NCBI RefSeq assembly: GCF_026240945.1
Contig: NZ_JAPFPY010000009.1
Span: forward strand, 121,438 to 185,437
Origin: Mycolicibacterium sp. J2
GTDB lineage: Bacteria > Actinomycetota > Actinomycetes > Mycobacteriales > Mycobacteriaceae
Reading direction: 5' to 3'
DNA length: 64,000 nucleotides
The translations under genes and the position numbers were made by a program. The notes under the pieces were generated by a model. The model did not search any database. It was not told where the DNA came from and was given only the letters and a program-made list of their open reading frames with translations. Of this stretch, positions 55,433 through 63,625 are shown one piece after another; within the stretch, counting starts at the first letter, position 1, and every line of letters starts with the position of its first letter.

Positions 55433-57153
55433 CGACGTTCGAGGCGGTCGAAGTCGTCGGACAACGCGGCGGCCAGTTCGAGGACCCGGCGCTGGAAGTC
55501 CTTGCCGAGCAGGTCCAGCTGGATCTCGGTGCCCGCGGCGATGTGCTTGTCCCACGGCAGCACCACCACCCGCCCGGGCGCGACGTGCCGTTCGAACTGC
55601 TGCACCAGGTCTTCGACGTCGATATTGGTCTTGCCGGGCGTCACGTGGTTGATGACGACGCAGGAACGGCCGAGCAGATCCTGGTAACCGTTCTGGCGCA
55701 ACCAGTCCAGGGTGACGGCGGCTTGGCGGGCGCCGTCGATGGAGGCACTCGCGACGATCACCAGGCCCGAGACTGTGGACAGCACGGCACGCGAGGCCGG
55801 CTGGAACAAACCGGCACCGCAGTCGGCGAGCACCAGGTTGTAGTAGCGCGAGACGATGCCGACCGCGCCCTTCCAGTCCTCGTCGTTGAACTCACGCCGA
55901 GCCGCGCTGTACTCCTCCGAGGACAGCACCTCGAGGTTGGCGCCGTTCATGCTGGTGTAGGCGCGGATGTCGTTGTAACGCGACAATTCCTTGTCCGACA
56001 ACAGATCCGAGATCGTCGCCGCCGATTGCCTGCCGGCCCGATCGGCGAGGTTGCCGCCGTCGGGGTCCGCGTCGATCGCGAGGATACGGTCACCGCGCAC
56101 CCGGCTGAGCGACGAACCGAGCGCCACGGTCACGGCGGTCTTGCCGACGCCGCCCTTGAGCCCGAACACACCGATTTGGTAGGAGTCCCTGGCATTGCGC
56201 CGGATTCGCGCATGCAGGTCCATCTCGTAGACCTCGTCGGGCGACAGCCCCAGGTTGATCCGCGTGCACAGGTACAACCAGTGCCGCCAGCCACGCTGGG
56301 ATGGCATCTTGACGGCGGTGCGCACCCCGACGTGCGACAGCGCGTCGATGGCTCGGTGGTTGCCGATGGTGGCCGCCGAAGTGGGTGCGGGCTGGGCCGG
56401 GATGGGTTGGCTTTGCGACCAGACCGCTTCGGGAGCCTCGGCGAAATGCTGGCTGGGCGCGGGCGCGGCGGCGGCGCGCGGCGGCGGCGCCGGCGCGGGA
56501 CGCTGCTGCTCGTGCCGGGCGCCGGCGGTCTGGGCGGGCGGCGGCGTGCGCAGCATGCCGTTCTGAGCGCGCTGCGGGCCGGAGTGCTGAGTCGGCCGCA
56601 TCTGCTGGGTGATCTCCGCCTCGCGCGGTGCCGGCACACCGGATGTCTGGGTCTGTGTGGGTGCGATCGGCATCGAGGGCGGGGTCACCTCGGTCGCCCT
56701 GGGCGCGGACGCGTGGATCGGCATCGGCGGCGTGGCGGCCGCAGCCGCACCCTCGGTCTCGCTGGTGGCCTCACCGTCGGCTGGGCCGGCGGAATGGAAG
56801 AGCTTGCGACACACCACGAATCGGACCATCTTCTCACCGACATCGCGTCGCCACCACCGGCCCTCCAGGATGCGATCGGGGCGGGCCAGGGTGTCGGTCA
56901 TCGCCGCCACCTCCGGGTGCGGCGCGCCGAACACGTCGAGGATGCCCTGGGCGGTGAGATCCCGCGCGACCTGCTCCCAGACGATGTCGCGCAGCTCCGG
57001 CTGCGGAATGTTCGGCCGGATGCCGAGCGCGATCGGGAAGTCCATCAGATTGAGCCGGTCGGCGATCACCAGCATGCCGTCGATGGTGACCTCGACGGCG
57101 ACCACATCGTCGTAATGGGTTGGTTCACCGTGCAGCGAATACGGGCCGGTCAT
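55429..57153 (-). CDS. EspG1-EspI fusion: EspG1 N-terminus joined to EspI ParA/MinD-type ATPase
   Basis: 574 residues from ATG 57153. Residues 1-116 match the EspG1 start (VEVTIDGMLVIADRLNLMDF, GIRPNIPQ, RDLTAQGILD, RWWRRDVGEKMVRFVVCR). From residue 117 (KLFHSAGPADGEA) it matches EspI, whose own N-terminus in M. tuberculosis has DYDKLF. A Pro-rich region with TPPMPI repeats (about 140-265) and the ATPase domain follow, with SQRGWRHWLYLCTRINLGLSPDE and deviant Walker A KGGVGKT (333-339). The junction is at about 56805. EspI is an ATP-responsive ESX-1 regulator; truncated EspG1 probably cannot bind PE/PPE proteins. Confidence 0.88.
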   Translation of the reverse strand: MTGPYSLHGEPTHYDDVVAVEVTIDGMLVIADRLNLMDFPIALGIRPNIPQPELRDIVWEQVARDLTAQGILDVFGAPHPEVAAMTDTLARPDRILEGRWWRRDVGEKMVRFVVCRKLFHSAGPADGEATSETEGAAAAATPPMPIHASAPRATEVTPPSMPIAPTQTQTSGVPAPREAEITQQMRPTQHSGPQRAQNGMLRTPPPAQTAGARHEQQRPAPAPPPRAAAAPAPSQHFAEAPEAVWSQSQPIPAQPAPTSAATIGNHRAIDALSHVGVRTAVKMPSQRGWRHWLYLCTRINLGLSPDEVYEMDLHARIRRNARDSYQIGVFGLKGGVGKTAVTVALGSSLSRVRGDRILAIDADPDGGNLADRAGRQSAATISDLLSDKELSRYNDIRAYTSMNGANLEVLSSEEYSAARREFNDEDWKGAVGIVSRYYNLVLADCGAGLFQPASRAVLSTVSGLVIVASASIDGARQAAVTLDWLRQNGYQDLLGRSCVVINHVTPGKTNIDVEDLVQQFERHVAPGRVVVLPWDKHIAAGTEIQLDLLGKDFQRRVLELAAALSDDFDRLERR

Positions 57154-57473
57154 CACCGCGCCCCCGGCATCGACTGTTCGAAGACGACGGCCGATGTCTG
57201 GTCGGTGTGGTCGTACCGGGCAGCGGCGTCACGCAGCCGATGGCCCATGTCGTCCGAGACGGCCGCCATCCGCAGTCCGGCTTCGGCGCGGACGGCCTGC
57301 ACGGCGGCCAGCGCGCCCGCGGTCGCCGACGCGGCGGGGCCGTGGGTGACGGCCACCGCGGGTGTCGTCGACTCGGGCAGTTCGGTGGCCGTGGTGAGTT
57401 GGTGGGCGGCCTGCTGCTGGGCGCTGGCCAGCGCGTGCAGCCGCGCGCTCACGACGTGCAGATCATCGGACAC
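57153..57473 (-). CDS. espF: EspF/EspC-family ESX-1 secretion-associated protein
   Basis: 106 residues from GTG 57473 with the GGGAGG ribosome site inside the end of the upstream gene. An all-helical protein with the ESX export motif YxxxD (Y87-D91, RYDHTDQ). Its position between the EspE-like gene and the EspG1-derived gene is exactly that of espF (Rv3865). EspF and EspE are secreted together by ESX-1. The stop shares one base with the next start codon. Confidence 0.83.
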   Translation of the reverse strand: MSDDLHVVSARLHALASAQQQAAHQLTTATELPESTTPAVAVTHGPAASATAGALAAVQAVRAEAGLRMAAVSDDMGHRLRDAAARYDHTDQTSAVVFEQSMPGAR

Positions 57474-57478
57474 GTTCC

Positions 57479-58672
57479 CTACCTCCCCATGGCGGACGGT
57501 CGCGCGGCCGCGTCCGGTACGCGCGTATCGTCCGCGTTCACCGTAGCCGTGCGGGAGCCACCCGTACCACTGTCTTCGGCAGCCGAATCGATCACCTGCT
57601 GCGGCATGGCGGAGTCAAGGGCCGCCGGCTCGGTCGGCTCGGCCTCGTCGTCGCCGGCATTTTCGGGTTCCGGGTCGGCCGCGGCGCCCTGCGCGACGGC
57701 TGCGACGACCGCGGCCACCGCGCCGCCCGCGGGCGCAACCAGGGCGGTCAAGGGCGCCGTCATAGCGGCCGCCAGCGCGGGCACCACGCCCGCGACCCCG
57801 GCCAGACCCACCAATCCGGCCGCCGGATTCGGCTGATCCCGCTGCGCGTCCGTCCCGGCGGCGGCCCGGCTGTCTCCGGTGTCCTCGAGCGCTTCGGGGC
57901 CCCGGTCCGAACCTTCGGCAGTCGACGCGCCGTCGGTTCCGACGTGGGCGAGCCCACCGGCCGACCGCTGCGGTGCCGGCGCACCGAGCATGCCGCCCAT
58001 ACCGTCGAAGTCCGCCTCGTCGTATACCGGGCTTCCGGGTCCGGGTCCGCCCTCGAACTCCCCGTCGGGCAGGAGCGCCGTGGCGGCAATGGCCTGATAT
58101 CGGTCGACCAGGGCACGTAGCCTCATCGCGTTCGCGGCGGCCTCCGCGCGCATGTTCTTCAGTTCGCATTGGGCCGATGTCAGGGCCGTCTGGACCGCGG
58201 CGAATTCGACGACCACCTTGGCCGCCTCCCCGTACCGCGGCATCAATCCCAGCCATTCGGTGTATCGCGACAGCTCACCCAGCCAGTTGTAGAGCTCGAC
58301 GATCTGCTTGCGGTGAAACGTCACCTGATACGCCTCACCGGCCAGCACCCGGTGTACCTCGTGATCGGTATCGGCGATGGATCCCGTCCGGCCCCGCTGA
58401 TCGGCGTTCTGCTGCGCGTACGCGTCCGAACCCGTGCCGGTCCAGTCGCCCGCCGGTACCGCGGCACCCAGTTCGGTGCCGACGGCCCGGAACTGCTTGC
58501 CGGCCATGCCGAACGCCTCCCCATCCTCCGGGGTGCCGTCGCCCAGGGTGTGGAGCATCTGCTCGAGTAACCGTTGGCCGCCGACGAGGATGGCGGAGCT
58601 GGCCGCCTCGAGCAGGTCCTCGGTTCTCTCCCCGGCCCGCGACGGCGCGGGCGGCGATGGGCGCTTGCTCAT
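57479..58672 (-). CDS. espE: EspE-family ESX-1 secretion-associated protein
   Basis: 397 residues (402 in M. tuberculosis EspE). A helical N-terminal half contains the W-x-G turn (GDWTGTGSDAYAQQN, W77), as in EspE. A hydrophobic stretch (about 290-330, Ala/Val/Gly-rich) and an acidic, Pro-rich tail follow. It lacks the long FPGFPG repeats of the tuberculosis protein. It is first in the espE-espF-espG1/espI-eccD1 run. Promoter elements lie in the 343-base divergent gap to the Rv3860-like gene. Confidence 0.8.
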   Translation of the reverse strand: MSKRPSPPAPSRAGERTEDLLEAASSAILVGGQRLLEQMLHTLGDGTPEDGEAFGMAGKQFRAVGTELGAAVPAGDWTGTGSDAYAQQNADQRGRTGSIADTDHEVHRVLAGEAYQVTFHRKQIVELYNWLGELSRYTEWLGLMPRYGEAAKVVVEFAAVQTALTSAQCELKNMRAEAAANAMRLRALVDRYQAIAATALLPDGEFEGGPGPGSPVYDEADFDGMGGMLGAPAPQRSAGGLAHVGTDGASTAEGSDRGPEALEDTGDSRAAAGTDAQRDQPNPAAGLVGLAGVAGVVPALAAAMTAPLTALVAPAGGAVAAVVAAVAQGAAADPEPENAGDDEAEPTEPAALDSAMPQQVIDSAAEDSGTGGSRTATVNADDTRVPDAAARPSAMGR

Positions 58673-59015
58673 CGTGCACCCCCCGACCGTTCGGCGCGCC
58701 CGAATCTCACTTTGCCAACCTCATTCCGGTCCACCGTGATTCGGCGGCTGACCCCGCCGCCGAAATCGACCATAACAGCGCAACCGCACCCTCCAGTGCA
58801 CCAATTTCTGAGTGCGATTCACCGCATCACCCCTGCACAGCGCACTGTGGCGATCGTTTCGCCACGGACTTGCCGAGCATCACAGCCGCGCCGCGAACGC
58901 CGCACAGGGCACTACCGGTCGCCGGCAGGTCGTTTGCTGGCCGGGTACGCCCACCCGGTCGGCCGGGGCCCGTGGTTGATACTGGTGCTCACGACTGCTC
59001 AAGAGGAGGACCGCG
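58673..59015. promoter_or_regulatory. Divergent control region of espE and the Rv3860-like gene
   Basis: No gene is seen. Two inverted repeats stand out: TTCGGCGGC (58740-58748) with GCCGCCGAA (58756-58764), spacer 7; and GTGGCGA (58847-58853) with TCGCCAC (58859-58865), spacer 5. Either could be an operator or leader hairpin for espE. AGAGGAGG at 59002-59009 is the ribosome site for the plus-strand gene. Confidence 0.55.
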
Positions 59016-60290
59016 GTGAGCGACTGCGACGACGCCTTGCGTCAGGAGCTCGGTTGGACCGGGCCGCAGGAAGCCGATGCCGAGCCGCCCACCACAGCGG
59101 CGCAGCTGCCGGCCGCCCCCGTGCCCGCACGCCCGCCGGTCGATTTCGTTCCACCGCAGCCACCGGCCCAGCACCACCGCGGCGACGCCCTCGGTGACAC
59201 CGGGCCGATCGCCGCGGTGCGCCACGTGTGGCCCCCGCAGCCGGCACCACCTCCGCCGCCACGACCGGCCGAGCCCCGGGTCCATCAACCGGCACAGCCC
59301 GGCCATGCGCACCCGGGCCCGTCCTGGCCGCCGCCGGGCCCTCAGTCCTATGCCGACCGCATCCCCGTCCGAGAGCTGATCCCGGATCGACCGGCACCAC
59401 CGACGAGCGGCTGGCGTCGCATGGTGTACCGGCTCACCTTCGGACTGGTCAATCCGGGGCCGTCTCCCGAGGAGATCCGAGCGGCCGAGCTCGAGGCCGG
59501 CATCCGCGGGGTACTACGCGGGCATTACAAGATCGGCGTGATGGGCAAGGGCGGTGTCGGTAAGACGACCGTATCGGCAAGTGTCGGTTCGGTTTTCGCC
59601 GAACTGCGGCCCGATGACCGGGTGGTGGCCATCGACGCCGACACCGCATTCGGCAAACTGGGCGCCCGGGTGGACCCGCGGGCCGTCGGCTCCTACTGGG
59701 AGCTGGCCGCCGACCAGCATCTGGATACCTTTGCCGACATCCGCAACCGGGTGGGCAACAACGCCGCCGGATTGTTCGTGCTGGCGGGCGAGTCCAGCCC
59801 GGCCCGCCGGCGCATTCTGGACCCGGCCATCTACCGGGAGGCCACCTCGCGGCTGGACCGGTATTTCTCCATCTCGATCGTGGATTGCAGTTCCACCATG
59901 GATTCCCCGGTCACCCAGGAGGTGCTGCGGGATCTGGACGCCCTGATCGTGGTGTCCTCGCCATGGGTCGACGGCGCGGCGGCCGCCGGGCAGACCATGG
60001 ACTGGCTGGCCAGTCGCGGGCTGACCGGGCTGTTGCAACGCACTGTCGTCGTGCTCAACGACTCCGACGGGCACGCGGACAAGCGCACCCGCACGATCCT
60101 CGCCCAACAGTTCGCCGGACAGGGGCAGGCCGTGGTGGAGGTGCCGTTCGACGGCCGGATCCGACCCGGGGGCGTGATCTCCGGGACCCGGGAGATGGCG
60201 CCGCAGACCCGCCGCAAGTTCGTCGAGATCGCCGCCGCGCTGGCCGCGCACTTCCCCCGCACCGACGACCGTCATCGCGAGCGTTTCTGA
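59016..60290 (+). CDS. ParA/MinD-type ATPase of the ESX-1 locus (Rv3860-like)
   Basis: 424 residues from GTG 59016 with AGAGGAGG upstream. A Pro/His-rich N-terminal third (about 20-125) is followed by the linker GWRRMVYRLTFGLVNPGPSPEE and a ParA/MinD ATPase with deviant Walker A MGKGGVGKT and VVAIDADT. It has the same plan as EspI but lacks the RINLGLSPDE-type linker. Rv3860 beside whiB6 in M. tuberculosis is the nearest match. It is not fused to EspG. Its role in the ESX-1 locus is unknown. Confidence 0.83.
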   Translation: MSDCDDALRQELGWTGPQEADAEPPTTAAQLPAAPVPARPPVDFVPPQPPAQHHRGDALGDTGPIAAVRHVWPPQPAPPPPPRPAEPRVHQPAQPGHAHPGPSWPPPGPQSYADRIPVRELIPDRPAPPTSGWRRMVYRLTFGLVNPGPSPEEIRAAELEAGIRGVLRGHYKIGVMGKGGVGKTTVSASVGSVFAELRPDDRVVAIDADTAFGKLGARVDPRAVGSYWELAADQHLDTFADIRNRVGNNAAGLFVLAGESSPARRRILDPAIYREATSRLDRYFSISIVDCSSTMDSPVTQEVLRDLDALIVVSSPWVDGAAAAGQTMDWLASRGLTGLLQRTVVVLNDSDGHADKRTRTILAQQFAGQGQAVVEVPFDGRIRPGGVISGTREMAPQTRRKFVEIAAALAAHFPRTDDRHRERF

Positions 60291-60297
60291 CCGGCGG

Positions 60298-61008
60298 TCA
60301 GTCCCCGTCGATCGCCGCGACAAGCTGTTGCACCGCGGCGGCATCATCGCCCGGCACCGGTTGCTCGGCCTCGATCCGGGCGACGACGTCCTCGGATACA
60401 CCGGCCGCTTGCGCGGTCTCGGCGATGGTGAGGTTCGATCGCCTACGGGTGGCGTATAGCCGCTGCCCCAGCGTGGCGTTCGAGGCGGACGCCGCCCGCA
60501 TCGTGAGGTCGTCCATCAGGCTGCGCACCGTGCCCAGCGCCCGGATCAGCGGCGGCGTCACCTGGATGCGGGCAGCGCGAGCGGCCACCGCCTCGAGCTG
60601 ACGCAGATCCGCCAGCACGCCGGTGGCCCGCGGCACGAAATCCGGATGGTCGGTGGCCGGCAGCGCCTCGATCGTGGAGCCGAACGTGTTCGCCGCCGCG
60701 ACGACGGCCTGCGCGATCAGCGGGACCTCGTCGGCAGTGGCGCGGCGCTCCGGGGCAGATTCGACGGCATCCCCGCGGCGCAGGCGCTCGATGGTTCCCG
60801 GCGGCCACTTCAGCACCGCCTCGAGCTTCGCCCTGGTCGATTCCCGCGGCCAGCTGCGTCCCTTCTCGAAGGCGATCAGGGCACCGGCGTTGATGACGCC
60901 ATCGGCCGCCAGGCTGCGCTGGCTGACATTGAGTTCGCGTCGCCGCGCGGCCGCGGCGGCGCCCGCACGCGCCATGCCCGGGTCATCGCCAAGGCCGGGC
61001 TCGACCAC
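60298..61008 (-). CDS. XRE-family transcriptional regulator with two helix-turn-helix regions
   Basis: 236 residues from GTG 61008, which has AGGGAGG eight bases upstream. The first helix-turn-helix is NVSQRSLAADGVINAGALIAFEKG, and a second lies near the C-terminus (LTIAETAQAAGVSEDVVARIE). The two DNA-binding regions are separated by about 130 helical residues. It is divergent from whiB6, 282 bases apart. The spacer carries several GTAGCG-type repeats, probable binding sites. It may set expression of whiB6 and the ESX-1 remnant. Confidence 0.8.
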   Translation of the reverse strand: MVEPGLGDDPGMARAGAAAAARRRELNVSQRSLAADGVINAGALIAFEKGRSWPRESTRAKLEAVLKWPPGTIERLRRGDAVESAPERRATADEVPLIAQAVVAAANTFGSTIEALPATDHPDFVPRATGVLADLRQLEAVAARAARIQVTPPLIRALGTVRSLMDDLTMRAASASNATLGQRLYATRRRSNLTIAETAQAAGVSEDVVARIEAEQPVPGDDAAAVQQLVAAIDGD

Positions 61009-61046
61009 GCGTAAGACCTCCCTAGACCTGCTTCGGTGCCGCAATA

Positions 61047-61237
61047 GTAGCGAAACCACGGCATCGCTATAGCTAACCGCTACGAATCCACACTTACCGC
61101 AGCACCACAAACCGTAGCGGTGCACCGTTTACGGCAGCCTTAGCGGCGCTGACCTCCGAAAAATGCCAGGTAAAACTGTCAAGTCCCCGGCGCCGCGCCA
61201 CTCGACGGACGTCAAACTGTTGCATCGCTACGGTTAG
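61047..61237. promoter_or_regulatory. GTAGCG-motif array between XRE regulator and whiB6
   Basis: ACCGTAGCGGTGCA (61111-61124) and TGCATCGCTACGGT (61221-61234) form an inverted pair with one mismatch. Further copies of the core are GTAGCG at 61047-61052, ATCGCTA at 61063-61069 and CCGCTACG at 61078-61085. At least five copies on both strands lie within 191 bases. Confidence 0.6.
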
Positions 61238-61290
61238 TGCTCTACATTCATCTCCATCGCGGCAGACGCGCCGCCGACAGAGGAGACACC

Positions 61291-61581
61291 ATGAACGCAA
61301 TCGGAGCGGACGGGCTGCCCGTCGGCGACTGCACCCGGGACCCTGACCGCTGGACCTCGGCGGCCGACGAAGATGCCAAGGCCATCTGCCGGATGTGCCC
61401 GCGCCGCTGGGCCTGCGCCAGAGAAGCCTGCGAACTGCCGCGCGCCGAAGGGCTATGGGCCGGCATCGTCATCCCGGAAAGTGGACGGGGCCGCACCTTC
61501 GCCCTGCGGCAGCTGCGCTCGCTCGCCGAACGCAACGGCTATCCCGTCCGCGCCCGCCGGCTCTATCTCGAGTCGGCCTGA
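61291..61581 (+). CDS. whiB6: WhiB6 iron-sulfur transcription factor
   Basis: 96 residues from ATG 61291 with GAGGAG upstream. The four [4Fe-4S] Cys are C14, C33, C36 and C42, followed by the WhiB turn GLWAG. The C-terminal GRTFALRQLRSLAERNGYPVRAR closely matches Rv3862c WhiB6. In tuberculosis-complex species WhiB6 senses redox state and controls ESX-1 genes with PhoP. Its presence near the damaged ESX-1 locus suggests that the regulatory part of the locus was kept. A further Cys (47) is nearby. Confidence 0.93.
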   Translation: MNAIGADGLPVGDCTRDPDRWTSAADEDAKAICRMCPRRWACAREACELPRAEGLWAGIVIPESGRGRTFALRQLRSLAERNGYPVRARRLYLESA

Positions 61582-61663
61582 GACCGGTCGCTCCCGCTGC
61601 CGTATCGAGGGGCCGGTAGCGGGAGCGGCCTCCTCGGCCTGGGTTCGGCGTTCAGCCTTGGCT

Positions 61664-61708
61664 GTTCAGATTTTGGCCGTTCAGATTTTGGCCGTTCAGA
61701 TTTTGGCG
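61664..61708. repeat. 15-bp direct repeat, three copies, at the end of a secreted-protein gene
   Basis: GTTCAGATTTTGGCC at 61664-61678 and 61679-61693; the third copy at 61694-61708 ends in G instead of the last C. On the minus strand each copy reads AAA-ATC-TGA in frame, so the stop codon is repeated three times. Confidence 0.85.
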
Positions 61709-62154
61709 ATGAAGTCCGAGGTGTAAGCCTCGGCCGGCTGCTGTGAACGGTCACTGGGTCGTTCGATGGAAACCCAGGCCCCCGTGGCGCCGGGCTCGAT
61801 GGCCGAGCGGATGCTCGCGCTCGCATTGCCGGCACCGTCGGTGTGCAGCGGCACCGGCACGACGGCGCAGTCGTTGGAGGCACGCGGCATCTGGAACACC
61901 CGAACGAAGTACTGGGCGTCGGGGCGGGCGGTGAGCAATTCGACGTCGACGACCAACGTGTCACCCTCGGTGTGCAGGTGCGCCAGCGGTCGGGCATAAC
62001 CGGTCGCCCAGGTACGTTCGGCGGGCGTGTAGTCACAGGCGCGCACCGTGCTGGTGAACGGCATGACGGTGGCGTCGGCTGCGGCGACGCCGGCGGTCAG
62101 CATGGTCAGCGCGGCGCCCACGCCGACCGCAGCCGCGATCATCGATCGACCCAT
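61696..62154 (-). CDS. Small secreted protein, unknown function
   Basis: 152 residues from ATG 62154. A signal peptide (AAAVGVGAALTMLTAGVAAADA) has a clear Ala-x-Ala cut site near residue 26. The mature part holds two Cys (RACDY and NDCAVV) that may form a disulfide, and beta-strand-like segments (GDTLVVDVELL, YFVRVFQMP). No family is recognised. The last codons lie in a triple 15-bp repeat. Confidence 0.7.
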   Translation of the reverse strand: MGRSMIAAAVGVGAALTMLTAGVAAADATVMPFTSTVRACDYTPAERTWATGYARPLAHLHTEGDTLVVDVELLTARPDAQYFVRVFQMPRASNDCAVVPVPLHTDGAGNASASIRSAIEPGATGAWVSIERPSDRSQQPAEAYTSDFIAKI

Positions 62155-62385
62155 ATGCCCTGACCCTCGTTGGTTACTTGGCGGTAATTTTATCGGCCCC
62201 GCCACTGCTGACCGAGGTCTCGTCCCGGTGATGCTGCTCACCACGACCCACCCGGAATAGTCGGCGGGGCGATGCCGTTGAACACTCCGACGGCGCCGGT
62301 CATGCCCCGGGTACCACACCACAACCGTCGCTTCGAGCGACCACTTGCCGAGAGGCGACATGCCGGTGCCGTCCCCAAACCTCTC

Positions 62386-62407
62386 AGCCCCGGCGCACGC
62401 CGGGGCT
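62386..62407. terminator. 9-bp inverted repeat just before the pirin gene
   Basis: AGCCCCGGC-GCAC-GCCGGGGCT. It lies 11 bases before the pirin start. No T-run follows. It could be a leader hairpin or operator rather than a terminator, as no gene ends into it from the left. Confidence 0.4.
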
Positions 62408-62418
62408 AGTGTTGTCCC

Positions 62419-63375
62419 GTGAGCAACACCGACGCCGCCCCGCGTGAACTAGACTGCGGCCCATCGCGTTTCACCGGAGTGCTGCATGCTCGTGAAGTCC
62501 CGTTGGGCGGTCCGCGGGCCATGCTGGTGCGTCGCACCCTGCCCGCCAAGGAACGCTCCATGGTGGGCGCCTGGTGTTTCGCCGACCATTACGGACCCCA
62601 GGATGTGCGCGGTGGCCCGGGGATGGATGTCCCGCCGCACCCGCACACCGGATTACAAACCGTCAGTTGGCTTTTCAGTGGCGAGATCGAGCATCGCGAC
62701 AGCGCCGGGGTGCACGCCATGGTGCGGCCGGGCGAACTCAATCTGATGACGGCAGGCGCGGGCATCTGCCATTCCGAGGTGTCGACCCCGGCCACCACCG
62801 TGCTGCACGGTGTGCAGCTCTGGGTGGCACTGCCGGAGTCCGCCCGCGACGGAGGCCGCGATTTCGCGCACTACGCACCCCCGGCGGTGGCGCTCGACGG
62901 CGCGACGGTGCGAGTGTTCCTCGGCGCTCTCGGCGGGCAACGCTCCCCCGTGCGCACCTTCACCGCGCTGCTCGGCGCCCAGCTCGACATGGCACCAGGG
63001 GCGACCCTCGTGCTCGACGTCGACCCCACATTCGAACACGGTGCCCTGCTGGACCGGGGCGATGTCGAGGTGGGCGGCATCCCCTTGGCCGTCGCCGATC
63101 TCGCCTATCAACCGCCGGGCTGTGATCACCTGGAGATCGTCAATCGCGGTGACGTGCCCGCACGTCTCATCCTGCTCGGCGGTCCGCCGTTTCCCGAGCG
63201 GCTGGTGATGTGGTGGAACTTCGTCGGCCGCAGCCACGAGGACATCGTCGCCTACCGGGAGGCCTGGCAGTCCGCCGACGACCGTTTCGGCGCGGTCCAG
63301 GGTTACCGCGGTGCGGTCGGTCGGCTCCCCGCGCCCGTGCTTCCGGGGATTAGGCTCAAACCTCGTGAGCGCTGA
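62419..63375 (+). CDS. Pirin-family bicupin protein
   Basis: 318 residues from GTG 62419. The cupin metal ligands are seen in PPHPHTGLQTVSW (two His), EHRDS and GICHSE (His, Glu), with the conserved MTAGAGICHSE segment. The second cupin half (about 165-290) lacks ligands. Pirins bind iron and in bacteria act as quercetinase-like dioxygenases or redox regulators. The end overlaps the GNAT gene by 11 bases. Confidence 0.9.
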   Translation: MSNTDAAPRELDCGPSRFTGVLHAREVPLGGPRAMLVRRTLPAKERSMVGAWCFADHYGPQDVRGGPGMDVPPHPHTGLQTVSWLFSGEIEHRDSAGVHAMVRPGELNLMTAGAGICHSEVSTPATTVLHGVQLWVALPESARDGGRDFAHYAPPAVALDGATVRVFLGALGGQRSPVRTFTALLGAQLDMAPGATLVLDVDPTFEHGALLDRGDVEVGGIPLAVADLAYQPPGCDHLEIVNRGDVPARLILLGGPPFPERLVMWWNFVGRSHEDIVAYREAWQSADDRFGAVQGYRGAVGRLPAPVLPGIRLKPRER

Positions 63376-63622
63376 AGCACAAGTGACGCCCGGCCACAAT
63401 CGGTTCACCATCACGCTGGACGGTCGCCAGGTCGGGCTCATCGACTTTCACGACCGCGACGGGGTGCGGGTGTTCACCCACACCGAGATCGATCCCGCCT
63501 ACGGCGGCCGCGGACTGGGCACCCAGTTGGTCGCCGAGACCGTGGCGGCCACCCGTGCGGCGGGACTGCAGATCGAGTCGTATTGCTCGATGGTCACCAA
63601 CTACGTGGCGAAGCACCCCTGA
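63365..63622 (+). CDS. Small GNAT-fold N-acetyltransferase (YjdJ-like)
   Basis: 85 residues from GTG 63365. The acetyl-CoA binding segment EIDPAYGGRGLGTQLV carries the R/Q-x-x-G-x-G/A pattern, and YCSMVTNYVAKHP is the typical C-terminus of the small GNAT group (PF14542). Substrate is unknown. It overlaps the pirin gene by 11 bases and is probably co-translated with it. Confidence 0.85.
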   Translation: MSAEAQVTPGHNRFTITLDGRQVGLIDFHDRDGVRVFTHTEIDPAYGGRGLGTQLVAETVAATRAAGLQIESYCSMVTNYVAKHP

Positions 63623-63625
63623 CCG

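Noticed and set aside
55429..57153. Simple annotation of the whole gene as EspI or as a MinD-like ATPase
   Set aside because: The first ~116 residues match EspG1, not EspI; treating it as EspI alone would hide the fusion.
59016..60290. Second copy of EspI
   Set aside because: It has the same ATPase plan, but lacks the SQRGWRHW...RINLGLSPDE linker and sits divergently like Rv3860, so it was called Rv3860-like.
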